Shown here piece by piece: positions 47,470 through 59,000 of a stretch of DNA of 64,000 nucleotides. Under the pieces are notes generated by a model. That model had not been told where the DNA came from. It worked only from the letters and a program-made list of their open reading frames with translations, and searched no databases. The stretch comes from Colletotrichum lupini (Eukaryota; Ascomycota; Sordariomycetes; Glomerellales; Glomerellaceae), in contig NC_064680.1 in the NCBI RefSeq assembly GCF_023278565.1, positions 1,550,001 through 1,614,000 on the forward strand, read 5' to 3'. Position 1 is the first letter of the stretch; each line of letters begins with the position of its first letter. Made by a program: the position numbers and the translations under genes.

Positions 47470-50400
47470 ATTTAGTAATATAACTTATAATATAACCTAA
47501 TACTAAGAATTTCTTTTTTATTAGCTTATTATAACTAGGATTTAATTTACTAAATAATCCTTACCTTACCCCTATAAGAAATACGACCGATAATAACTAA
47601 GCTAAAAGCTAGATAACTACTACGTTTCTATATTAATAATATAAACTACCCCTATGTAGCGAGAGTTATAAACGCTAACTAACGTTACGTAATATAGGTA
47701 TTATAATAAGTTAATTAAATTATTAATACTTATATTAATAAAGTCGAGTTAAACTACCTTATTAAAATTTTAAAATTGGTACGAAGAGTTAATATAGTAA
47801 TTTAATAAATTTATATTATAAAGTTTGATTACTAACCGACGTTATTTAATAATACTTATTTAATAATTCCTACTTAACTATAGTCGTTACCTATTATATT
47901 TTTAGTATTAATAATAATACGTATTATTAACCTAAGTAACTACTTTAATTTAAAAAGTCTTATTATTAACCTAAGTAATTACTACTTATGCCCTTCTCTA
48001 CTTAGTAACTACGACGAGTTAGTAAAACTTTTTAAAATAGCGGATAATAATACAAATAGTAATAACTAACCTATAAGTAATAATAACCCGATTAGTAATC
48101 TCTTTACTAATATAATTACCTAAATTATTATAATAATAGCCTTAATTATAAATAGTATAAATAATAATAACAATAGTAACTAATAATTAACTCCTAGACT
48201 TAATAGTAATTAATTTATACCCCTAAAACTAGAGGAAATTAGATATTTCGATCTAACTAGTTATAATAATTCGAAGTATAGTATTACCTTTAGTACTAAG
48301 TTTATTACTTATATTAACGTTTATATTTTTTATAATAAGCTCTAGTATCTCGTAGTAACTAAAAATAATATAGTTATTAAGGAGGTATAGTTATTTTATT
48401 TACTAAATATAGCGTTAATATAGTATATTACTAAGCTTATATAATTAAAACGATTAGCTCTATTTAATTATAAAATATAAGTTATTACTAAGATTTTATA
48501 AAAATAGTTTAAATATAATTCCTCTAAAGCCCTTAATGCGTTATATACGCAAAAACTTATAATTAAAAACCTCGCTAATAAATATATAATTAAACTATTT
48601 ATATAAATAATAATTCGTAACGTACGAAATACGGAGATTAATAACGTTTAAATATAATTTAAAATTATTTTTAAAGCTCTTAATAGCGAAATCTAAGTAT
48701 AAATAAAAAAGCTAACGGTAATAATAACCCTAGCTTAGTTCTTAAACTACTTTAATAATAAAAAGAGTATTTTAATTTATATAATTAAAAATAAATATCC
48801 CGTACGAAATAATTACTAAGTATAATAAATAATAACGAGCTCTTTATATAATAACGACCTAGTCCCTAAACTAAGGTTAGCTTTATATAAAAAAAAATAT
48901 TAGAATACTCCCTATTTATTATAAAAACCGGAGTTTAATAATTACTAGCCGAACTATAACTATTAATAATTTAATAAGTAATCTAATTATAATTAATATA
49001 ATAATTTTAATTATTCGAACGACTATAAACTACTTATTTAGTATAATACCTCGTATGAAAATAGTAATTCTCAAGGAGGTAATTAGTTAAATAATTAATT
49101 TATAACGCAAGCTAATAATTAAATAATTAATACTATACAATAAACGTAATAGAGTACTTAGTTTTAACTATACCGACCCCCCTAAATAAAAAGTTTTATA
49201 GTACTATTATAATTTAGTAAGTATACTTATAACCTTAATAATACCCCTAATAAACTATATTAATAATATAATAACTACTATTTAAACTATTCTAATTATA
49301 ACTAATTATGTTATATATATATATAAACTTACGTATTAAAGGAATAGGATAAAGAGCTATTAAAATAAAACGAGGACTAAAATTTAGAATAAGCGTACTA
49401 TAGCGATAACTAACTAAAAGGACTAAATATAAATAATAATTTTAATAATATAAACTACGGACCTCTAAACTACGATTTAATACTTATGATCGGGGACGTA
49501 GTATTTTTTATTATTAGCTTTTTAAATATATATAATTATAAGAAATATAATAAGTAATTTATTTTAAGTAATAAACTATTTTAATATTTTTACGACGTAT
49601 ATAATATAGGTTTTTAATATAAATTATAAATACTAATAACTAACGCCTTTCTTAGGATTTTCTAGTTATTAAACGACGAGGATTAAAAAAAGTATACCTA
49701 ATAATATTATATTAATAGTAGAGGACGATATAACGACTACTTTATTAATAACGAATGTTTTAGTTACTAATAAAACTAAACTACTTATTATTATTTTTAT
49801 TACGGATTCTAAGCTAGATATTAAAATAAGATTTAGAATAAGAATATTTATTATTATATAACTACGATTTATAACTTCCCTTAACGATAATACTAAGGAG
49901 GAGATTTATATTAATATAGGCTATAGTTAATTAATTACTAACCGACGATAAATTATAACTATTTTCCTATTCTTAAAAATTAAATAACGCACCGTTCCTC
50001 TAATTATTAAAGGTATTAAAATAGATATATACTAAATATAAGACTATATAGTCTTCTTATTTTATATTAAGGGCACTATTATAAATAATAATATACTATT
50101 CTTAATATACTTTATATAAGAAGTATTACTAGTTAATAACTTATAAATAAATATATTAATTAGTACTAATATTATAAGATTAGAAAAATTCAAAATCGAC
50201 TTCGCTACTTCTATTATTATTATTTAATTATATAATATTAACGTCCCGGCGTTTTATAATACTAAACGTAAACTACTTATTAAAGCTATAATCCGATTAG
50301 TTACGATAATAACTATATTATTATATATATCTTCCCTATTCTTAGTTTTATATTCCGTAATAACTAACAAAGACTTACTATCTAAGCTAGTACTATATAA

Positions 50401-50899
50401 TAAGTTTATATTTTATATATTATTAATTAACGAGAATATATATTATATTATAGCTATTAATAATATTAATAAACTTATTATAATCCCTGCGAAAGCTAAA
50501 GTCGGCTCCCTTAATTTAATTATTAAAAATACTTATTATTAATAAGTTAATAATAACTAAGTAAGTATAATAGCTAATTTTAATAATATAAATAGTAAAC
50601 TAAACGAGGCTATAATTTTTAAGCTAATAGAGGTCTAGTTAATAAATTAAATAAAAGAATATATAATTGAAATTATAATATATAATAAAGCTAATAAAAT
50701 AAACTATTTTATACCCTTACTAAACTATTTTTAGAACGTTTTTAAGGATACCGGCTTTATTAATATTTTTAAAAACTAATAAATACGAATTACCGTTAAA
50801 CTAGGCTAAGAAAAGGAGGTCCTTAAGATAAGAAAGATTTATTATTTAAGAGTTAATAAAAAAGAAGTCGTTTAAAAATAACTAAATATACTTATTAAC

Positions 50900-53650
50900 T
50901 AAGGATAACTATATTATATTATAAACTTAGTACCGTTTTTATTTTTAGTTTTTATAATATAGTATAAAATTAATAAAAAATAAAAAGGCTATATAATTAT
51001 TAATATCTATAAACTAAATAAGATCGTACTTTTAAATAGCTACTTAATATAATTATAAAACGATATTTTTAATATTATTAAAAATAAGCGCTATATTATA
51101 ATTATAAATATAAGTTCGTTTTATTATTAATAATAAGTATACCCCGAATCTCGCGACGTTTTTTTAATTATTATACCTAACGGATAATATACTTTTAACT
51201 ATATTATAATAAGTTATAAAAACTCGAACGCTTATATTTAATAATAAATAAACGCCCTTTTTATAAACGTCTTAGCCTAATTATACTATAACGATATTAT
51301 TATTAAATCCGATACGTTAGAGGAGTATATTACTAACTTTAATACCGTCTTTCGTTTATTATAATAAAAAAACATTAGTATTAACTTATTAAAAACCTTT
51401 ATAAGATTTCTAAGTACTATTATTCTTAAATAATACGTCGACGCTTTTAGCCTATTTATTATAATAAAAAAGTTAAATACTCTTAAATAACTTAAATATT
51501 TAACGACCCTCTATAATTTTAAAATATTTATCGGCCTCGTAAAGTACTTTTATAATAACGTCCCGGGATATATATTTATTATAAAATTACTAAAATAACT
51601 AAAAACGGATTTATTATAATAAAGGATTAAAAATAATAAACGAATTATTAATAAGGATCCCGGGCGTAAATAATAAATAAAATTAGTCCTAATTATAACT
51701 ATTAATAAAAAACGGTATGCGTTTAAAAAAGTACGTAGCGACTTATTAAATAATATTAAGCTATATTATTACGACTTAATACGACTACTATTTATTAATT
51801 TTAATATAATAATAACGGGTATTAGTATTGTAACTTATTACGTTAAGCTAGAAGTATTATAAATAATTATAAATAATAAAAAGAAGCTAACTAAACTATT
51901 ATTAAAAGATACTATTTAACTAATATTATACTTATTACGAACCCTATCCGAGCTTAAAAAAAGATATTAGCTAACGAAAATAAAAACACTAGGTTTTATC
52001 TAGGTCCTAAAGAAATATAATTACTAAATCTCTGTATTAAAACTTATTATAATAATTATTACTAATTATTTTATTATTATAAGCCTATAACGATAATCGG
52101 ATATTACTAATACTACGGTAAATAATACTAATAATAAGAAACTAATTAGGGCGATAAAATACTCTAGCTAATTTAATATTTAGGTTATATATAAATTAAA
52201 TAAAGAATATATTATACTAGACGCGCTATTTAAATTACTAGCCGACCCGGAATACGACGAGCTAAATTTAATAAATAATAACTTAGATATTTTACTAAAC
52301 GACGTACTAAATAATTAGGTAATATAAATATAAGTATAATTAGTTTTCTTAACTAACGATACCTATACTATATAAATTAGTCTATTACTAATATATATAA
52401 CTAATAACTAATAACTAAAAAATAATATTATATTACTAATAATATAGGATAATACTAGTATAATTCTTCTTAAAATAGTACCGAGTTTTAGAAAGAAAAT
52501 CTAATAGGGCTACGACATAGACCTAGTTTTTAAATCTATTATTAAAATAATTTATAATAATATAATATTACTTAAAAAGAACTGCGCTAAATTACTATTT
52601 TTTTTATATAGGGGATTAATATAAAAAGTAACGTATAATATATATAATTAATTATATATCCTTTAAATATATTATATTAATATTTTTAAAACGGCCTATA
52701 GAGGAAATTATATAGGTTATAATAAAATAACTACGATACTATTTAGATATTATATACTATAACTTATATAGAATTTAAAGCGCTATATTTAGGGTTACTT
52801 AACGTACTTAACGATAAAACTTAAAATATACCGACTATATAATAATATATAACTTATTATACCGTTACTATATCCTTATTATATAATTACTATCGATTTT
52901 ATTCTAAGACTACTAACCTCAAAAAAAGGATACGACTATATCCTATTAATAACTAATAAAATATTTAAATAAATTAGTCTAATACTTAGATATAAAATAA
53001 TAATAATAATAAAATAGGTAACGTTATTAATAAACTTCTTATAGCGCTATAACTAGGGATTACCAAAAGTAATCCTAAGTAATAGAGACCCTAAATTCCT
53101 TTTTATAATATAGAAATATATATAAAATAAGTATAATAATAAATTATTATATTTAATAACTTACTATCCCTAAACTAATAATTTAAATAAATAGATAAAC
53201 TTTATAATTAAGTTAGTACTATAAATATATTTTATATTACTAAAATCCCTAGACTAATAGCCCAATAATATTCCCTAACTATAATTCGAAATTAATAATA
53301 ACAAATTAGTAATAATAACTAAGTTACTTAACGAAATTATTTTAGGATTTACTTTTAATAATATTATTAACGTAGTTATAAACGTAATAAATAAACTACT
53401 AACTAAATTAAAAATACGACTTAAAGTATATAATATTATTATTATTATAGCCGTCTAGATAAAATTATATTACGATTAAAAGCGCCTTATTAAATTTTTT
53501 AAAATTAAATAACGTATTATACTAAGACTATACTATAGTTATAATATACTATAATTAACTATACTAAAAAAGAAATACTTATAATAATATATTAGGCCTT
53601 TTATAATCCTTAAACGGGTTAAACGACTTATATATAAGCTCGACTTACTT
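50900..53650 (+). pseudogene. RIP-destroyed pol: reverse transcriptase to integrase
   Basis: Approximate span. In one plus-strand frame, with stops ignored, an RT active-site block lies at 51284-51295, now Tyr-Tyr-Asn-Asp followed by IIIKSDTLEE. The Asn is explained by GAC to AAC in a TpG context, so the original was YYDD. The integrase zinc-binding region near 52694-52757 keeps the spacing of the His residues, now Tyr (CAT to TAT), before KITTILFR. The integrase core shows SNRDPKFL at 53078-53101, where Asn is the RIP product of the catalytic Asp. That all three sit in the same frame shows few or no indels. RNase H should lie near 51700-52300. Gag would precede this, but I could not place its zinc knuckle. 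Confidence 0.85.
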
Positions 53651-53699
53651 TAATATATAAAAATATATAATATAATCTTAGTTAACTACTTAGAACTAG

Positions 53700-55860
53700 T
53701 ATTACTACTTAATATTTATAAATAAGTACTACCGATACTAATAATAATTTTATTTATTAATTTACTAAAAAGAATTATTAACGTTTAATAAAATAAGAGT
53801 AGACTATAATTCTTATTATAATTAGAGAGACTAAGTAAATAATATAAATAGTAACTAGAACTTCTTTATAAAATTATCGTAACGAGGTATTTATTATTAT
53901 AAAAAGAAAAATATTTAATTTAGCTAAATAATAATTCCTTTTTATAATAGAAGATAGTATTAACTATTCCTAATTTTAAGTACTTACCTAAAGCTAAAAA
54001 TCGAACTTACTATTTAATCTTAATTTTATATTGCCTATAACTAGCTATTTAAACCTTATTTCTATTTACTTTAGCTATACTTTTTTTTTCTCTCTATATA
54101 CTTATACTAAAATAGTATAACTAAATAAGACTAATAATAATCTTATTAACTTAGCTAATTAGGTATATAATAAAAAAAGTACTAACTAAACGTTTATTAA
54201 TAATCTTAATAATCCGGTAACCCCTAATATTAATTATATAAACGCTTCTAAGTTATTATAATACCCGCTAGTTATTAAAAATAAAAATAACGGACTATTT
54301 AAAATAAAAAACGAGGACGACGACTTAGTAAATAAAAAGGACCCCGGACTCGAGACTAAATATAAGGGATTTATTAGTTTATTTAGTATATATAACCTAT
54401 TTATCATAAACCTACTTTTTAAAAAACTTAGAATATTTAATACTTAACTATTTATAATATTAAATAATACTACTTAGAGAATTTAAAATTAAATAAATAA
54501 GAAACTACTATTTTAATTAGAGAAGATAATAGCTTAAACCCTAATTACGATTAACAATAACTTATTATTTATAAAATTAGAAATTAAAAATAAAAAAGCT
54601 AATAATACGAAGTTATTATTAAATAACGATAATAATTTCTTAAAAATTAAAAAGGGAATTAGTAACGAAAAGTTTAATAAAAAAGAATCTAATAATAGCG
54701 TTCTACTTAATAAAAAGCTATTAATAAAAAAAATATAAAACTAAAAGAATAAAAAATATAAGTAATAAGAAACTAAAAGTAACGACTCTATAAAAGAATC
54801 CTTTTTAGGACGATTTATTAAAAAAAATACCCGTACTCCCGAAGCTAATTCTTAATAATCCCTTAGTATAACTAATTAAAATTAATTTAAATATATTTAT
54901 TTTAAATAAAATAATGCTTAAGTAGTACTACTTAACTCCTAAGCTAATATAATAAGGTCGGCTATATAAAAAAAATTATAATAACTTATATTATATTATA
55001 ATATTCTTTAATAATAACTTAGATAATATTATCTTCTTAGAGTTTAATAAAATCTTAGTTATAATAACTCTTTATTAAATACTTATAAATAGTTAAAAAA
55101 AAGTAACTTATTATTATATTTTATATATAGAGCTTTATATAAAATTATTAAAAAGAGGTAATAGCTAAAAAAATCGTAATAATAATATATTTATATAGCC
55201 TTAGCTTATTAAAAAGTTAGCATAACTATTTTAATTAAATTAAGCTATTAAAATACCTTATTATTTATAATTTTATAAAGCCTAAATACGATAATATACT
55301 AAATACGTTTTTTATTACTTATAAATAATAGAGGCTAATACTTCGAATTACTATTACGACTCCTAGGCCTTAATACTTACTTTTAAAATAATTAAAATAA
55401 CTATTAATTAAAAAAAAAAGCCTAAGGATATAATTTTATAATATAATATAACCTTAATTTAAAATAATAATAAAGAATTCTATAAGTTTAAATAAAAAAT
55501 TACTATTAAAACGGTAATAAATAATAAAATAAGGATAATTCTTTTTTAATAAGAAATATAAAAAAGAGAATAATAAGAAAAAGTAAACTATATAATAAAA
55601 ATAACTAATATAATAATTCTTAATAATAAATAAAAAATAATTCGTAAAAAAGTGCTCTATAATCTCGATACTAAACTACGGGGATAACTTAATAACTTAT
55701 TACTAAAGTATTATATTATTAAGTATAATAATTATAACTACTATAAAATATTTAAATAATATATTTACGATAATTATAATAGTATTATATTATAATAGTA
55801 TTATATTTAAAAGAAATAATTAGGAAATATAAGTAACGAGGACGTTATAAAATTTTAATT
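53700..55860 (+). pseudogene. Possible additional RIP-mutated ORF between integrase and 3' LTR
   Basis: About 2.1 kb lies between the end of the integrase-like region and the polypurine tract. A piece at 54310-54370 reads as acidic protein-like text (NEDDDLVNKKDPGLETK) in a frame different from pol. This could be a third gene of the element, a chromodomain-type tail in another frame, or an unrelated insert. I recognise no domain. Confidence 0.35.
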
Positions 55861-55871
55861 AGGGGGCAGGC

Positions 55872-56050
55872 TATTATATTATATAGCTATAAGCTATATA
55901 TTATAACTAATAATAACTAGCTATAACTATACATAGGGGCTTCTGCTTATATTAGGGGCTTCTGCCCACATTAGGGGCTTCTGCCCACATTACTTAGAAG
56001 AATCAACTACTACTTGACACATCACATTAACCCTACCTTTGCCCCCGGCA
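55872..56050 (+). repeat. 3' LTR (179 bp)
   Basis: Same length as the 5' LTR. The inner part (55872-55950) is RIP-mutated (TGCCACAC has become TATTATAT) and the outer 100 bp are clean, the mirror image of the 5' LTR. The 19-bp triple repeat is at 55933-55988. Confidence 0.93.
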
Positions 56051-56055
56051 CCCCC
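56051..56055 (+). repeat. Target-site duplication, right (CCCCC)
   Basis: Five C directly after the 3' LTR end GGCA; pairs with 47286-47290. Confidence 0.7.
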
Positions 56056-59000
56056 CCTCAAGCGTACCGCAGCCCCGGTACGAACGCCCTCCATCTGCCG
56101 CGTGCCTGGCACATGCCCGCGGCTCTCCGATCCCCATTGCGGCGATCTTTACACTCTCCCAACTCGTCTTCCATCACGTTTTCTTGCATCGGCCGGCGCC
56201 CTTGCATGAACCTTGGCAGTTGGAAATAAGTTATCTGTTCCTCTTCCCGCTTTGTTGAGTTTTTAACCCGTTACTATTGTTGAACTGGGCGACTGTGACG
56301 CTGCGGCGTCAGGGGACCGGACGAAACGAAACACAACGCCGCAGCGCCTCCTTTCCTCGTCTGATTGTTTTGGCTCTTCGCTCTTGTCTTGTTCCTTTGG
56401 GCGCCCTTCTTCCCACGCCCTTTTTGATGCGCCGACCGGCCCAGGAACCCGGAAGATGCCATTCTATTGGGCTGATGGGACGCTTGCGCGGTCTGAGACG
56501 CGTACGGAGTACGGATACAGGTGACTGATGGAAGCACCGGGTGGAACTGTGGAACATTCTCCCGTACTCCGTACGCAACAATAATAGCAGCGCTTTTTGG
56601 GCTTGGACTTCGTCGGCGTCCTGACAGAGATATCCTCCGACGCCAACACCGACCACCACTGTCACATCGTGTCTGTCCTCATCTCAACACCGGCAGATAT
56701 TTTTGGGCGGGTAATTTCTGTACGTGTAAGAGCCGCTTCGCCACAGGGGGCAGGAGAAGAAATGCCACGTCTCCGTTTTCTCATCTACACTAATGAGTTT
56801 TAATTCGAAATCTCCGTCTTGAATGCTAAACAAACCGTGCCCCAGTTCCGTTCCCGTTTACACCGCTACTACTTCAGAGTCTGTACCGTTCCTGTTCCTG
56901 TTCCTGACTCCGCGTCCCCTGTCCTTGTCTGTGGTTGTCAAATTTTCGTCAAACTCCAATATTGTGGGAAATTCTTTTCTTCAAAATCCAGGAACCACGA
57001 ACAAAGCCCACTTTGACTGGGATGAGGGGATCTTGCGTCCAAAATCCGGGTCCGTTCTTCCTCTGCAAGGTCAGAACCCGCCCCAGAACTCTGTCGGAAA
57101 TTCAGGAACATGTGGCAAATTTTCTAGAAGGTATTCCGTAAATTGGCAACGCCTCCATCCAGTTCCATCGAAATTGGAGTTAAGATTTCTCTCCGTATTT
57201 TTCCTTGCCTCTCCGGTACCCAGCAGCCTGTCACCAACCAACACATGGAAATCCACGAGGCTGGGGTTTCGGGTTCGTTCGTCTCGGTTTGCCGAGATGC
57301 GCGTGATGTAAGCTGCAGTGTTGCAGGGAACCAGTTGGTTCTGTCACACGAACTCTCTCTCTCCCATTCTCACCTGAGCAGATTTTCCCCCACAAAAAAC
57401 GGTTGTGGGAATAGCATCGTCATTCCGGGCCCCACGAAATGCACGTCGTCGATCTTTCTTCTGCCAGTCAGCAGACCCAGAGTATGGAGTACCTTGCTCT
57501 GCGCTATTGTTGGAACACACAACACACCGGACGGGGTACCGACTGCCGGAACCCGGTCAGGGTATCATCGCCTCGTACAATGGAAGAAGAAACATCAAGA
57601 AATCGAGAGAAATTGGTCATCAAGGAAATACGGTGAAATGAGAATTTCGGAACTCCCAGAACGGTGTGAGATCCAAGGTACCTGACCAGAAAAGAAAAGA
57701 AAAGAAAAGATGCCAATTTGTGAGTCATCCGTTCCAGCCGTGCCTCACCGTCCCCATCCCGTTTCTCCGTCCTGGCATCCATCGTGCAGATGCAGCGTCG
57801 CATCGAACGTGTCCCCGTGACGGGTTCCAGAGGACCGGTACCAACCAGAAGGAAAAGTTGGAGACAGTGTACACTACCCGTACACGAACGAGCTGCAGCA
57901 TCCCGTCTTTCGGTGAATACTGTGCCTTGCTTTACTTCCCACGAACGCGTCGTCACTTGTCCGTCCGCCCGTGGGGGGGGGAGAAAGGGGGTGTGTCTCT
58001 ACGTCGCGTCGAGATGCCGTTCAAGAAATCACATCCTCCGTGATCACTGATGGGTGCCCGACTGCCCGTAGTACCATAGTCCGGCGTACGCACGTTTGCT
58101 TCTTTTCTATACTACATGCTAGATAGAAGCGCGCACCGTCTTTTCTCTGGCAGACTGGCAGGCAGCGGCAGGATCGTGTACTCGTCGCAAAAGAGGGCTA
58201 AACACTAAAGTGCTTGCGCCCACTAGTTCGCGTGGAAAACCAATACCCATTTGCCCTGTTCCAGCTCTCTCAATCAAGTTTCGCTCAGGAACCGAGGCAC
58301 CGGGAGAGGCTTCCCTTCGGCCCAGGAACAAAGAGTCCGTGTGCTCGCGGGCGCTTACACGCTGCAAGCCCCGATCCAGGCAATATTTCACGATCATCGA
58401 GGACAAGATGGACTTCTTTTTCTTCCCCCCCAATGTCTCTAGCGCCTGTCAAGTTAGTGTCAACTAATACGGCGGATACCTACTTCCTGCGGCCTGCCGC
58501 TTCAGCTAGCAGAAACTTGCCTAGGTACTTAGCTAGCAATCCATCGTGAACTCTCACCAGGAACCGGTTGAAGTTTGACTCAGAACTACTGCAGTTGGGC
58601 CAAACAAAACTTGGAGAGCTCCTCCTCGTCTTCGGCCGAGAACCTCCGTATCTCAGGAGTTTGGGCCAAGGTTTAATTCCCCAGGTAGCTCTTTGCAGCT
58701 TTGCTTCTTCCTCCACGACGGCAGGATCTCGCGACGTCGGAAAGCTGTCACTGCGACGGTAGAAACATCCTCTCATACAGGTTAGTTTGGCGGGTTGCCC
58801 GAATTGGGCAATCCTGCAGCATTTGCTGTCTCTCTGCAGAAGATCCTTGTTTTGCATCCTTGCATCGCGTAACCGTACTGATGATCAACCAGGGGGAAAA
58901 GTGATCGAAAAAGACGCTATTTGTACCATGTGTTGGTTCCGAAGAGGAGGTCCAATGCAGAAAACACAGAAACCCATCATCTGATCAAAATGATTCCATC

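Larger units (their letters stand above)
47291..56050 (+). mobile_element. Complete but RIP-inactivated Ty3/Gypsy LTR retrotransposon
   Basis: 8,760 bp with 179-bp direct LTRs (TGCC...GGCA), a 5-bp duplication, a probable primer-binding site just after the 5' LTR (TAG at 47473-47475, expected TGG before RIP), and a polypurine tract AGGGGGCAGG at 55861-55870 next to the 3' LTR. Pol motifs run in the order RT then integrase on the plus strand, all in one frame, which is the Ty3/Gypsy order; Copia has integrase first. The interior has almost no CpA or TpG and is full of stop codons. The 2 kb between the integrase end and the 3' LTR is longer than usual and may hold a further gene. The copy is dead. 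Confidence 0.92.
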
